Under the pieces are notes generated by a model. It did no database searches. It worked only from the letters and a program-made list of their open reading frames with translations, and had not been told where the DNA came from. From a virus, in IMG/VR virus record IMGVR_UViG_3300027896_000086, positions 1 to 42,159 of that record: a DNA stretch of 42,159 nucleotides; one strand, given 5' to 3'. Position numbers and translations under genes: made by a program. Positions within the stretch are counted from its first letter, which is position 1; each line of letters opens with the position of its first letter. Below are positions 15,555 through 24,643 of the stretch, piece after piece.

Positions 15555-16621
15555 ATAGCCGTACTCAGAGTATAATTTACAGTTACCGATTCGCCAACTG
15601 CAAGCGTTATCGGAGGATCAAGCACGTCTCTAGCAATTAATAGCTTATATGTGTTATTCGTTGACGTTATAAACGCACTCCATCTCGAAATAACCATGCC
15701 AATTTCTTTAATCGCTATGCTACTCGCCGACTGGTTTGTGAATACCCTGGTAAAAACCATTGTCGTTTTTGAAGCGTCAGTAGATGGTGCTCCAAATGTT
15801 TCAGCACTATACTGAAGCTGATTTGTTCCAGTGCCGTGCGATATAAGATTGTTCAACCTGTAATCGTTAATAGTTACTGACGGAACTGTTCCTGATGAAG
15901 TACGATATAAGACCAACTCAGCAACGTATAGATAATACGAATGGTTGACGTTACTGCTTACGTTCAGCCTGAAGTAACGGTACGCCGTTGTCATAACGTC
16001 GGGAGTAAATGTTCTTATCTCATAATAACCCCAACCAGTCTGATTAGTTACAGTATGAATAACATCCCATGTTGAATCGTCGTTTGAACCTTCAAGCGTC
16101 CAGTCCTTAGGTGAGTAGTTATTGTCTACGCCCTTGACTGAATACGATGTGCAGATATTAGAAATCCCTGCCCCAGTATCGAGTTTAAGCCAACCGTTCC
16201 ACGTTGAAGCACCCCAAACACTAGTTGTTCCGTCAAAAGCACAATAACCATATCCAGCCTGAACAGTAGATTGAGATGCGACAAGTGGCGCAGGAAAGTT
16301 CACATTCGTCATATATTGGACATTTTCACCGTCGGGAGTAATGTAAATACTGTCCGTACCAAGACCAACCTGCGTACCGAACGTATAGTAGTAAGCAGAA
16401 GCCGTCATCGTCCATTGCTGAAAAAAGTCCTCTGTTATCGCAACTCCATTTGTTACCTTCCAACTATCCGCAGGAATATAGTTTGCCCCGGAAGCAAACT
16501 GCCGAAGAATTTGGATAAAAGCCTTAACGAACGACTCTGCTTTATGCTTACGGATCACGCGAACGGTCTTTCCATTTCTGTCGGTAACCTTTCCGCTGTA
16601 ATAGAGTGCTATTGACTTCAT
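15551..16621 (-). CDS. Tail paralogue array member 3 with inserted F5/8C (discoidin, CBM32-like) domain
   Basis: 356 residues, about 145 longer than its paralogues. The N-terminus (RKHKAESFVKAFIQILRQ) and the C-terminus (DYRLNNLISHGTG... VFTNQSASSIAIKEIGM) match the array family. Residues about 112-240 are an insertion with discoidin-type features: CAFDGTTSVWGASTWNGWLKLD, DWTLEGSNDDSTWDVI and YRYFRLNVSSN with a terminal AELVLY. That fold usually binds sugars or other surface ligands, so this member is the best receptor-binding candidate in the array. Coupled by ATGA overlaps to both neighbours. Confidence 0.75.
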   Translation of the reverse strand: MKSIALYYSGKVTDRNGKTVRVIRKHKAESFVKAFIQILRQFASGANYIPADSWKVTNGVAITEDFFQQWTMTASAYYYTFGTQVGLGTDSIYITPDGENVQYMTNVNFPAPLVASQSTVQAGYGYCAFDGTTSVWGASTWNGWLKLDTGAGISNICTSYSVKGVDNNYSPKDWTLEGSNDDSTWDVIHTVTNQTGWGYYEIRTFTPDVMTTAYRYFRLNVSSNVNHSYYLYVAELVLYRTSSGTVPSVTINDYRLNNLISHGTGTNQLQYSAETFGAPSTDASKTTMVFTRVFTNQSASSIAIKEIGMVISRWSAFITSTNNTYKLLIARDVLDPPITLAVGESVTVNYTLSTAI

Positions 16622-17229
16622 GCCGACACCGAGATTGTATATGTAACTTTTAAGTATTCACCGTTAGCAACCGTAACTGGAGAACTAAGAACGTCTCGCA
16701 CTATACAAATTGGATACGCATAAGAAAATCCAGCACAAACAATTCCGAGTTCATTAACCACGACATCTCCGCCACTACTATTCTTAAACATTCGTTCAAT
16801 ATTAAATGAGGCTGTAGGAGCAGAAACAGTTACGTCAACAGGAAAGAACATACCGAGGTATTGCATCTTTCCGGTTTCTGTGCCATGTGCAATCGCTGTC
16901 GCTAACTTATAGTCTGCGGCAGTTACGGCAGTAGTTCCGGTCCCAATCACAATGCCCATGTCTGCTCCGGGACACCCGCCATTCGGATTAATCCATGTGT
17001 AGCCATCTCCTCCACCAGAAACACAATAGAAGAAGTGATACCCAGCAAGAGAGTATGCCGTCCGGCCTGTATTGCTAGTGTCTTTTACGGTATATGTTAA
17101 TCCTGAAATAGCCACATATAGCATTTGCACAAACTGTTGAACGAAGCTACGCGAAAGAAGTCTGCGTGACTTCTTTTTCAGTTGGTTCTTGCTGTCAAAT
17201 GTCGAAATCTGGAAGTATGCCTTCAACAT
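16618..17229 (-). CDS. Tail paralogue array member 2
   Basis: 203 residues. Same family features as its neighbours: basic SRRLLSRSFVQQFVQMLY at the N-terminus, IGTGTTAVTAADYKLATAI in the middle, and SFNIERMFKNSSGGDVVVNE with GEYLKVTYTISVSA at the end. It is the closest relative of member 4 by eye. The variable part is the loop with VSGGGDGYTWINPNGG, which may contact the receptor. ATGA/TAATG overlaps couple it to both neighbours. Confidence 0.65.
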   Translation of the reverse strand: MLKAYFQISTFDSKNQLKKKSRRLLSRSFVQQFVQMLYVAISGLTYTVKDTSNTGRTAYSLAGYHFFYCVSGGGDGYTWINPNGGCPGADMGIVIGTGTTAVTAADYKLATAIAHGTETGKMQYLGMFFPVDVTVSAPTASFNIERMFKNSSGGDVVVNELGIVCAGFSYAYPICIVRDVLSSPVTVANGEYLKVTYTISVSA

Positions 17230-17858
17230 TAGATGATGACCTTGATTGTATAATTCAACGTAAGATTATTGCCATTCGGTATCGTTACCGTTGCCGGAAG
17301 TTTGTCCCGTATAATACAAAAATTATAAGTGTTGTTCCATTTAGCGTATAAGCCAATCTCATTCACATCCACATTACCACCAGAAGAATTGGTAAATACT
17401 CTAGTAACAACGGTGTATGAAATTCCGGCAACTAGGTCAGTGAACGGCGGTCCAAAGACAACTGCGCTATGCTGAATCTTTCCAGAAGTTATACCCTGCA
17501 CTATCTGAATCTGTAATTTATAATCAGTAACCGCAACTGCATTTGTTCCAGACCCAATAACTGAACCATAAGAATCATCATTTGCCGCCGCACTTAACGC
17601 ACATAGATAACTTGAATAATAAGTGCTATTCGTCATTCCAAGCCCAGTTGTTATCGGATAGGCAGACGCAATCCATTTAAGAGTTCTACTTGAATTTCCT
17701 GTATCTAAAATACTAATTACATTACCTGTCATGCTATGAAGCAAGAGTTGCGGAAACGCCTTTACAAACGAATGGCACTTCCGCTTACGCGACTTCATAA
17801 CGACTTTCTTGCCGTCGTCTATTTTAAAGTCATAATAAAGGTGTGCTCCAGGTATCAT
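17229..17858 (-). CDS. Tail paralogue array member 1
   Basis: 209 residues. N-terminal KSRKRKCHSFVKAFPQLLLH, central IGSGTNAVAVTDYKLQIQIV, C-terminal VFTNSSGGNVDVNEIGLYA and CIIRDKLPATVTIPNGN. First in the array of four tandem paralogues. Differences concentrate in the middle third, which suggests diversification by duplication. Start and stop overlap the neighbours (ATGA and TAATG). Confidence 0.65.
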   Translation of the reverse strand: MIPGAHLYYDFKIDDGKKVVMKSRKRKCHSFVKAFPQLLLHSMTGNVISILDTGNSSRTLKWIASAYPITTGLGMTNSTYYSSYLCALSAAANDDSYGSVIGSGTNAVAVTDYKLQIQIVQGITSGKIQHSAVVFGPPFTDLVAGISYTVVTRVFTNSSGGNVDVNEIGLYAKWNNTYNFCIIRDKLPATVTIPNGNNLTLNYTIKVII

Positions 17859-18424
17859 GCCACCACCGTTGAATAATCAGTTCCAAGATTCGAGTTAGAC
17901 TGTGACTTCGTTTTGTCCATCGTGATTATCGTCGAAGCCTTTGACGTTACAGGAGATTTTTCTGTGTTATTTGCATCTTCATCGTATTCTGAAGCCATAT
18001 CTGCACTCCCCGTTGCTGCTTGAGCCATCGTGATTAAAGCAGTTGCCTTAGATTCAATTAGCGTCGTTATTGACTGAGTTAGATTTTTTGCTATTAACCA
18101 TAAAGTAAATAAGTTGTTGTTTATAATTTGATGCGTAAGAAATCTTAAAGTAACAAAACTAAGTGGCTTAAAGAATGTTTTTAATGAATAACTTGCGTAA
18201 AATATCACCGGATTGCTATGCGAGCTTTGCCAAAACACAACCGGATTGCCGTTATCCCTGCTCGAAAACGTAATTGGTCTACCCATTGTTTCATTTAAAG
18301 CATTCCTATTAGCAATTTCTTGCGGTGAAACAACCTTGACCGCCGACTTATCCATCGTTATCGTGCCACTTGCCTTTGAACTTGTTGTGCTAATTTCTTG
18401 GCTAACCGTATACGTCGTCGGCAT
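17855..18424 (-). CDS. Phage structural protein with three SKAxxxITM repeats
   Basis: 189 residues. The phrase SKASGTITMDKS near residue 16 recurs as ESKATALITMAQA and SKASTIITMDKTKS, so a short degenerate repeat is present three times. The middle is hydrophobic and aromatic (FFKPLSFVTLRFLTHQIINN). It lies between the tail genes and the paralogue array with one-base overlaps. Function unknown. Confidence 0.55.
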   Translation of the reverse strand: MPTTYTVSQEISTTSSKASGTITMDKSAVKVVSPQEIANRNALNETMGRPITFSSRDNGNPVVFWQSSHSNPVIFYASYSLKTFFKPLSFVTLRFLTHQIINNNLFTLWLIAKNLTQSITTLIESKATALITMAQAATGSADMASEYDEDANNTEKSPVTSKASTIITMDKTKSQSNSNLGTDYSTVVA

Positions 18425-18939
18425 TACATTTCCATTCTTTTTACACCATCAGTCCATATTTCAAAATAAGCAGTTGAAGAATTATATTTCATAAACGTAT
18501 TCCCATTGAGTCCGTCAAACGAAATCGGAAAATCTGAATTTATCGAAACGCCTTGGGCGTTAATTGAAAAGACATAAAGATTATTAATATAGAATCTAAG
18601 TGTCTGCTCATTCTTAACATATTGTGTAAATATCCCCGTCGTCCTCGCGTCATCCAAAATCCTGTCGCCCCAAGCGTTGATGCTTCCCGAACCCGTCCAT
18701 TCAAGATAATGCCATGTTCCGTTTGTAGCATCGTAAATATACAATCTCCGCGTCTGACCGTTGACGTACATCAAATGTTCGCCGTCGTCCCCTATCCAGT
18801 CGGGGGGCGCAGTAACTACCCTCATCTGATACCGACCATTGTTGATAATGGTCTGCAAACTGTTCAGAACGTCTGCAAGAGAGAGGTCTTTTTTAACGCC
18901 AATTGTGAAATTATAATCGCCTATCTTCAATGATACCAA
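18424..18939 (-). CDS. Tail-associated protein, function unknown
   Basis: 171 residues. N-terminal helix (SLADVLNSLQTIINNG), then a beta-rich region with phage fibre-like phrases (HLMYVNGQTRRLYIYDATNG, NTFMKYNSSTAYFEIW). It follows the large nozzle-like gene by a few bases and is coupled by TAATG to the next. Probably a small tail or fibre-attachment protein. Confidence 0.6.
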   Translation of the reverse strand: MVSLKIGDYNFTIGVKKDLSLADVLNSLQTIINNGRYQMRVVTAPPDWIGDDGEHLMYVNGQTRRLYIYDATNGTWHYLEWTGSGSINAWGDRILDDARTTGIFTQYVKNEQTLRFYINNLYVFSINAQGVSINSDFPISFDGLNGNTFMKYNSSTAYFEIWTDGVKRMEM

Positions 18940-18943
18940 CCTT

Positions 18944-21271
18944 TTACGACAATGCTCTATCTTCTGTTTCTGTACCTAACTGCTTTCCAAACAAATCCAC
19001 CCCATAAATCGTCGACGCCGCCTGCGTCGAATTATCCTTTAACTTTATCTGAAACATATTCTCAATCGTCCCGACATCAAACGTAACCGTAGCTCCAAAC
19101 GCAAACTGGTCGTTCCTGTCGTAACTAAACGCCTGTGCCGTAGTCCACGTCACGTTCCAGTCACAACGGTACTGGAAGTTTATGGTCAATGCCGTGCCGG
19201 ACGAAATCTGCTTGATATACAACAACAGCCAAAGCGTCTTGCTTAACAGTCCGGCTGACTGTGGCTTCATCTTCCCCGAAACGTAATAAGCGTTGATTGC
19301 CGAACCGTTGTCCGAGTTTCCGCTTTCCATCTGGTACATATACCCGTCATATCCAACGGTATATAAAACCTTTTGCTTGTTGGTGGACAAGGCATAAACT
19401 GAACTGGAAAATATCTGATTGTCATACGGAAAAACACCATTCGTTTTCCAGTCGTAGACAAAAGCGTATTTCACCGTAGAATCCGTCGATAATACACAAT
19501 ACAAGATATATTCCGACGTATCTTTCTTAACGACCGCGTGGAACAGGTCGGTATAGGTATAGTTCATGTCCGAGAAGGCAATCGGCTGATCGTCTGCGCT
19601 GGCGAATAAATCATTCGTCTTCTCTGTGAGAACGTCATTAATGATTTGAATATTATATCCGTCAAATATCGCCAGCTTTTTATCTGTGGTCGGGAAAATC
19701 AGGCACGTTCCGACGTTGCCGCCGAAATCAATCTCTTTAATCGCGTAATGCGACGGGCAACCTGTGCCTAAAATCTGGTCGATTTGAAATGTCGGGTTTG
19801 AGCCGACATAGGTAATACGAAATATTGAATACCGCTTAAAGACGTATAGCTTACCCTTGAGCAAGGCGACGCCAGTAACAACGTCGCCGTCGTTGGTGTC
19901 AAAAGCGTTGCTAAAAACGTGTCCGGCAGGCCATGTCGTATAATCGTTCAGCGTACAGTATTGATACCCGTTCGGTGAACCACGAAGTGCAATAGCGAAA
20001 CAGTAGTTCTTCCAAATAATGATGAACTTCGATATAGGAACATTGGATGCGGCGGTTGTATAAACGACCGTACCCGCCAAATCACCCGTAGCGTTGGTCA
20101 CGGTCGGCGGAACGAAAATTGTCGTCGGCAAAGTCGCCGTAAAGATAAGGTTCGCGTTCGATGATGTCAGCGTAATCCCAACGGCGGCATACGCGGCGGC
20201 GTTAGCGGTAACGAAATTCGACGCCGTAGTGGTAAGAGTCGAACTGAATGTAGCAGTCAGGGATAGCCCACCTGCTCCGGCGATAGTCGCTGTTCCCGAT
20301 ATTCCAGTCAGCGTTACGGTATATACCTGAGAAACCGACGGGATAATCGCCGCGCTTCCCGTTCCAGTATATTTATAAATCCCAACGTCGGTATTAATCA
20401 ACGCCGTTCCCGACTGCCAGTCGGCGAACGTCCAGAACCTCGATGACGAAATCGCGCCCAATGAATCCCATGTCCCGTCAGGCGTTCCAACGGCGGATTT
20501 ATCCATCTTGTATAAAGTCGTCCCGAACGCGCCGAGAATCATGTTCTTGGAACTGAAATCGAAAGTCCCATAGCCTATGGTTCCCGACAAACCGCCCGTA
20601 ATATAGACCTCAAAACAGGCTTTATAAAGCGTCTGCGCCGTCCACGTCGCACCACCGTAAAGGCTCATGGAACCACTTGGATAAATCACGTCGTAATTAT
20701 CCGCGCCCCAACTGACACAAGCGGTCGGGCTTATTGCAAACGAACCCTGTAAAACAATATGGTACTGCGTTCCTGCGACCAATGTAGGATTCGCCGCAAA
20801 CGTGAACGTAACCCATCCGTACCCTGTCGTCAGAGTCGTTACGTCAACATTCTGAGAATCGCCGTTTGTAACAGACGTTCCGGAAGGAACTCCGGCTGTA
20901 TCGGTTTCAATGGATATGGTGATATTTCCGGTCGGCGCACCCGTTTTCTTGAGCCATAACCGAACCTTCGTGACCGTACTGGACGTGTTCGGCTTGAACC
21001 CCTGAGAGATATTCGTATTCGCCGTAACGTCACGCCAGTTCTGGTCGAAAGTCTGATACCCACAAGGATAAAACGTGTCCAGAAGGTCGGACGAAACGGC
21101 AGACGCATTGACCTTCGCAAACCCACCGCGCTTAATCAGTCGGTTCCCAATGCCCGCGCAATGCCAGTTCCGCATATTCGGGCTGTTCTTCAACGGCATA
21201 GATAGGATAGGCGTGAGCGTATCCTGTCCGCCGGAGAAGTCGTTAATCATGGCAATCTGTTGTTTAAGCAA
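18944..21271 (-). CDS. Large beta-rich tail protein, P22 gp10/nozzle-like
   Basis: 775 residues if TTG 21271 (after AAGGGA) is used. GTG 21304 and ATG 21250 are alternatives. The opening INDFSGGQDTLTPILSMPLK... SPNMRNWHCAG is the hallmark of the podoviral stabilisation/nozzle family. The body has propeller-like beta repeats (IFRITYVGSNPTF, LAIFDGYNIQIINDV). A middle segment with TATIAGAGGLSLTATFSS looks like an inserted Ig-like domain. It lies directly after the adaptor gene, as expected for a tail closure protein. Confidence 0.65.
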   Translation of the reverse strand: MLKQQIAMINDFSGGQDTLTPILSMPLKNSPNMRNWHCAGIGNRLIKRGGFAKVNASAVSSDLLDTFYPCGYQTFDQNWRDVTANTNISQGFKPNTSSTVTKVRLWLKKTGAPTGNITISIETDTAGVPSGTSVTNGDSQNVDVTTLTTGYGWVTFTFAANPTLVAGTQYHIVLQGSFAISPTACVSWGADNYDVIYPSGSMSLYGGATWTAQTLYKACFEVYITGGLSGTIGYGTFDFSSKNMILGAFGTTLYKMDKSAVGTPDGTWDSLGAISSSRFWTFADWQSGTALINTDVGIYKYTGTGSAAIIPSVSQVYTVTLTGISGTATIAGAGGLSLTATFSSTLTTTASNFVTANAAAYAAVGITLTSSNANLIFTATLPTTIFVPPTVTNATGDLAGTVVYTTAASNVPISKFIIIWKNYCFAIALRGSPNGYQYCTLNDYTTWPAGHVFSNAFDTNDGDVVTGVALLKGKLYVFKRYSIFRITYVGSNPTFQIDQILGTGCPSHYAIKEIDFGGNVGTCLIFPTTDKKLAIFDGYNIQIINDVLTEKTNDLFASADDQPIAFSDMNYTYTDLFHAVVKKDTSEYILYCVLSTDSTVKYAFVYDWKTNGVFPYDNQIFSSSVYALSTNKQKVLYTVGYDGYMYQMESGNSDNGSAINAYYVSGKMKPQSAGLLSKTLWLLLYIKQISSGTALTINFQYRCDWNVTWTTAQAFSYDRNDQFAFGATVTFDVGTIENMFQIKLKDNSTQAASTIYGVDLFGKQLGTETEDRALS

Positions 21272-21998
21272 AGTTGGTTCCCTTGTAATCCATTTGCGAA
21301 CCACCCCGACGCTGATTAATCGGTATCATGGGCTTTCCCATCTGTGGCAATTTCGTCTGTATTCTCTCATCGTTGCTGAATGCGTCATTCAACAATCGTG
21401 TTGCCTTCGCTTCCCATCCAGCCATTCCTTCAGCGTCACCCTGCTTACCAAGCAAATCCGATACGGCGAGATAAACAATCGCCATATGCTCGTCGGTATC
21501 AGGAACTTCGGGAACATCCGTATCGCCAGACAGTTCAGTTAATTTCTTGATGTAATCGAAATAAATCAACGGTGACTGAGTAATAAACGACGCCGACGGG
21601 ATTGGCGAGAACTGGACTTGCAGAACCCCTGCGGCGGTTGACGTTATCCTGGCGACTTCGGGAGTGCCGACAATCTGATTATTGACCCGCTGATGCCATT
21701 TGTCGTCGTCAACGATTTCGATTGGCAGTTGCGTTCCGGCGAGATAATACCAACAATTCAACATATGGTCGAAATCTGTGACCGTCGCAAGGATACCGTA
21801 TGCTTGTTGACTGGCGACCGGAGTAATCGTCGCTTCTCTTTTGAGAACTTCCCAATTCCGTTTTCCGGCGATAGAACGTACCGCGTCCTTAACCGCCGTC
21901 TGTGCCTTGGTCTTGGAATTGACGATGTTATTTACGTTGGCATAGTCCTGAACTCTGCCGTATAAATCCGCGTAGGTTAGCCCGTAGGTAGTAGGCAT
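21264..21998 (-). CDS. Head-tail adaptor protein
   Basis: 244 residues. Helical N-terminus (TYADLYGRVQDYANVNNIVN, AQTAVKDAVRSIAGKRNWEV), the middle ITPVASQQAYGILATVTDF, and a helical C-terminus (HMAIVYLAVSDLLGKQGD). This order and phrase set are typical of the connector/adaptor (gp4-like) proteins between portal and nozzle. It sits immediately before the nozzle-like gene, which overlaps it. Confidence 0.65.
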   Translation of the reverse strand: MPTTYGLTYADLYGRVQDYANVNNIVNSKTKAQTAVKDAVRSIAGKRNWEVLKREATITPVASQQAYGILATVTDFDHMLNCWYYLAGTQLPIEIVDDDKWHQRVNNQIVGTPEVARITSTAAGVLQVQFSPIPSASFITQSPLIYFDYIKKLTELSGDTDVPEVPDTDEHMAIVYLAVSDLLGKQGDAEGMAGWEAKATRLLNDAFSNDERIQTKLPQMGKPMIPINQRRGGSQMDYKGTNFA

Positions 21999-22000
21999 TA

Positions 22001-22465
22001 TTAAACCTCGTCTAAAACTTCTTTAACCGTCCTTAGAACATTGTCGAGCTTGGCACTTTTCCGACTAACTTCCATCGTCTGAATTTCCAAGTCCTTCTTT
22101 ATGCCCTCATTGGACTTTATCAGGTCGTAAGCCGCTTTCTGCGACACGGCGATATTCTTTTCCTTGTCGTTCACGGCACTTTCTTTATTAATCAAATCCT
22201 TCAGCCTGTCTTTCACCTTGTCGTGAAGAACCGACGCTTCATCCTTAATCCTCTGGGCTTCGTCCTTGGCGGCTTGAACAATGCTTTTGCCGTTGGCTTC
22301 TAAAGCGATTAGTTCTTCCTTTGCCTTTGAGATTTTCTCAGCCAGACCGTTTATCTCAACGATCAAATTGGTCTTCTGATTAGTAAGGCTCTTGACCTCG
22401 CTCGTTAAATCAAGAATCTCCGAATCACGGCTGTCGAGTTCACGGGAATTATCCGTCCTATCCAT
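22001..22465 (-). CDS. Long coiled-coil protein, function unknown
   Basis: 154 residues, almost entirely heptad-patterned (LTSEVKSLTNQKTNLIVEIN, IKDEASVLHDKVKDRLKDLI). Strong ribosome binding site AAAGGAGATACCG. It lies between the Wzy-like gene and the adaptor. It might be a structural spacer or assembly factor; no family recognised. Confidence 0.6.
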   Translation of the reverse strand: MDRTDNSRELDSRDSEILDLTSEVKSLTNQKTNLIVEINGLAEKISKAKEELIALEANGKSIVQAAKDEAQRIKDEASVLHDKVKDRLKDLINKESAVNDKEKNIAVSQKAAYDLIKSNEGIKKDLEIQTMEVSRKSAKLDNVLRTVKEVLDEV

Positions 22466-22721
22466 CGGTATCTCCTTTGCTTTTTTTGCCCTTACTGAAA
22501 AACGATTCTTTAACAGGTTCTTTCACCGATTCTTTTACAATCACTGGCTCTCTCTCAATGACTTCAAACTCATTCCTGTTCGGCAGACTGAAAATATGGG
22601 AAATAATTTCCTTGCGCTTTATGTCCAGCGTCCAGTCATTTTCAGGAGTGAAATGAAAAAACTCCCTGCCGTAAGAAATCTTGTAAACCCCCGGTCTTCC
22701 TCCAACGTAACGAATCAGCAT
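22458..22721 (-). CDS. Small protein with basic C-terminus, function unknown
   Basis: 87 residues. The N-terminal half looks like a small beta domain (LIRYVGGRPGVYKISYGRE, FFHFTPENDWTLDI). The C-terminal 30 residues are charged and repetitive (KESVKEPVKESFF, KGKKSKG). Ribosome binding site AGAAAGGAAATTTT. It overlaps the membrane protein before it and the coiled-coil gene after it. Confidence 0.6.
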   Translation of the reverse strand: MLIRYVGGRPGVYKISYGREFFHFTPENDWTLDIKRKEIISHIFSLPNRNEFEVIEREPVIVKESVKEPVKESFFSKGKKSKGDTDG

Positions 22722-23797
22722 AAAATTTCCTTTCTATCAGCCGTTAAAAGTCCAAACAACACTATCGCCGTCCCTGCTAACCGGGGATAGTCGAGAAAAC
22801 TATATCCAAATCCCACTATAGCCAAAATCAAGCAGGATGAAAATATCGCCAACTTCACCGGACACTTGCTGTGGCGATTAACCAACTGGCTTCCCAAGAA
22901 CAAAATAAACGCAATCAATCCCAATATCCCGACGGAATAAAAAATCTCCAAGTACAGGCTGTATGGGTCAGTGTAAACATGGTCGGCGATACCGATATAA
23001 TGAAAGGTTCCTATGCCGTTACCTTTCAAAACATGGTTTATGCCCTCTTTAATCGCATAAATCCATGACCCGATGCGTATTTCCATTTGACCGTAATGCC
23101 AATAAATATAAATTGCGACCAATCCAAGAAACGATTGCCATACGGGAAGCGACTGTATTCTTAATCCTTTTTTCCACAAGAAATACCACATCCCACCAAC
23201 CGCCGCGACTGTCGCTGTTCCTGAATGAGATAGAAACAGACCAAGCACCGGAATAATGGTCAGCCAGGGGTTTAACGTGAAACAGATCGGCATAGCTATC
23301 GCCTGATAAATCCCAAGTTGTGTCTTGTATCCCATCAGGCCGATGATTTCGCCCTGTTTGAACATTAAAAAGTGGATGTTAAAAAATTGCAGGATTGCGA
23401 AGACCATGTTGAGTAGAGATACTGCGGCAATAACCCAAAAGAGACTCCTCAAGTGTTTAACATCCGCCCAAACAGCAACAACGTAATATAACAAGAACCC
23501 TAAAAATACCTGTGGGAACAACTTTATCGTTACTGGATGCCAGTACACGCTCCATACGCAGACCAGTAAAACCAAATTCAAAAATCCGTTACTGACCGTC
23601 CGTCGTGGATATGACGACAGCGCGGCAAGCAATAACAGGATGGTTCCGTACATAAAAATTTGGAGTTGAACAACGTCAATGTTGTTCGTGAAATATCCAA
23701 ACTGATAAAATTGGAGTGTAGCGACCGCTGGGACGCTTAACGGAATGAACAGTATGGGAGACAGGAATAAAAATATTCCTAGAGCAATATTAAACAT
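22715..23797 (-). CDS. Polytopic membrane protein of the O-antigen ligase/polymerase (WaaL/Wzy) type
   Basis: 360 residues with about ten hydrophobic segments. The large loop after about residue 235 carries the Wzy_C-like pattern: MEIRIGSWIYAIKEGINHVL, GNGIGTFHYIGIADH at about 259-273, then DPYSLYLEIFYSVGILGLIAF. In the family this region joins O-antigen or related polysaccharide chains at the outer face of the inner membrane. Its location inside the head operon, just after two secreted paralogues and coupled by TAATG, suggests late-expressed alteration of the host surface, for example receptor masking against superinfection. Activity is inferred from topology and motif only. Confidence 0.65.
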   Translation of the reverse strand: MFNIALGIFLFLSPILFIPLSVPAVATLQFYQFGYFTNNIDVVQLQIFMYGTILLLLAALSSYPRRTVSNGFLNLVLLVCVWSVYWHPVTIKLFPQVFLGFLLYYVVAVWADVKHLRSLFWVIAAVSLLNMVFAILQFFNIHFLMFKQGEIIGLMGYKTQLGIYQAIAMPICFTLNPWLTIIPVLGLFLSHSGTATVAAVGGMWYFLWKKGLRIQSLPVWQSFLGLVAIYIYWHYGQMEIRIGSWIYAIKEGINHVLKGNGIGTFHYIGIADHVYTDPYSLYLEIFYSVGILGLIAFILFLGSQLVNRHSKCPVKLAIFSSCLILAIVGFGYSFLDYPRLAGTAIVLFGLLTADRKEILC

Positions 23798-24168
23798 TAG
23801 TTGTACGTAATTAAAACCGTTCCATTACTGACAATTAAATATAGTCCCGTGTCTAATTGCAATGGATTATTGCCATAATCTCTCACATAGGTATTACCAG
23901 ACGTTGCCTGTTGTCCTTCTGCTTTAACGTCGGTACTTGACCCTGTTAAAGTGGTGTCTGAGAGAGCGTCAAGAATCATAAAACTTCCACCATTTGATGT
24001 GGCAATAAAATTTATAGACAAGACTTCCGCATTTCCTCTTTTGACAAGGGTGCTTGCTGTATATGCTTTCGTGGTTGAATTAATTCTGTTTCCTCTCGAC
24101 CCGCTATCGGCAAAAACAACACCGCCCAACATCAACGTGACAACGATTAACGCAAAAAGTTTTTTCAT
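23797..24168 (-). CDS. Secreted protein, paralogue B of the tandem pair
   Basis: 123 residues from ATG 24168 (GAGGACGAT site). Signal peptide MKKLFALIVVTLMLGGVVFA with a VFA cleavage boundary. The mature domain is beta-rich and ends DTGLYLIVSNGTVLITYN. It aligns with the gene at 24226-24627: both have GG/SS-FMILDA or VFTIYDA, then EGQQAT or EGGQAT, then YGNN or FGDN, and a final strand. The stop overlaps the start of the Wzy-like gene. Function unknown. Confidence 0.65.
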   Translation of the reverse strand: MKKLFALIVVTLMLGGVVFADSGSRGNRINSTTKAYTASTLVKRGNAEVLSINFIATSNGGSFMILDALSDTTLTGSSTDVKAEGQQATSGNTYVRDYGNNPLQLDTGLYLIVSNGTVLITYN

Positions 24169-24225
24169 ATCGTCCTCTATGAGATTGGGAGAGGGCTTTA
24201 TCAGCCCCCTCCCCAATCCGCATTT

Positions 24226-24627
24226 TTAGTAATACAGCAAACTAATATCCGCTGTTGTAGTAACAACAACAAGACCGTTGTTAAACGGAATACCATTGTC
24301 TCCAAAATCAATCGGAGAAATGCTGGCATACTGCGTTGCCTGACCGCCTTCGACCAAAATTCCGGTCTGAGCATAAACTCCGGTTGCCGCCGCAACGGTC
24401 GCCGCATCATAAATCGTAAACACGGCATTCGAAGACGATGCAACGCCGGAGACGTATCTTAAAACGCCTCCATGTGCAATGACTACGGTATTAGTGTGAT
24501 AAACAAAACCCGACTTCAGCGGAACTGTCCGGTTGACATCCGCTCCTGAAAAACTACTTGCGAAACTACCTGAAGCCAAACAGACTCCAATCAGAACCGC
24601 AAGGACTAAAACGATATATTTCTTCAT
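24226..24627 (-). CDS. Secreted protein, paralogue A of the tandem pair
   Basis: 133 residues from ATG 24627 (GAAAGGAAATAAA site); the longer reading upstream would place residues before the signal. Signal peptide KKYIVLVLAVLIGVCLASGS with an SFA cleavage boundary. The mature domain shares EGGQAT, FGDNGIPFNNGLVVV and a terminal strand with paralogue B. Immediately downstream of the capsid gene one expects a head decoration protein, but a Sec signal argues for export. Function unknown. Confidence 0.65.
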   Translation of the reverse strand: MKKYIVLVLAVLIGVCLASGSFASSFSGADVNRTVPLKSGFVYHTNTVVIAHGGVLRYVSGVASSSNAVFTIYDAATVAAATGVYAQTGILVEGGQATQYASISPIDFGDNGIPFNNGLVVVTTTADISLLYY

Positions 24628-24643
24628 TTTATTTCCTTTCTGG

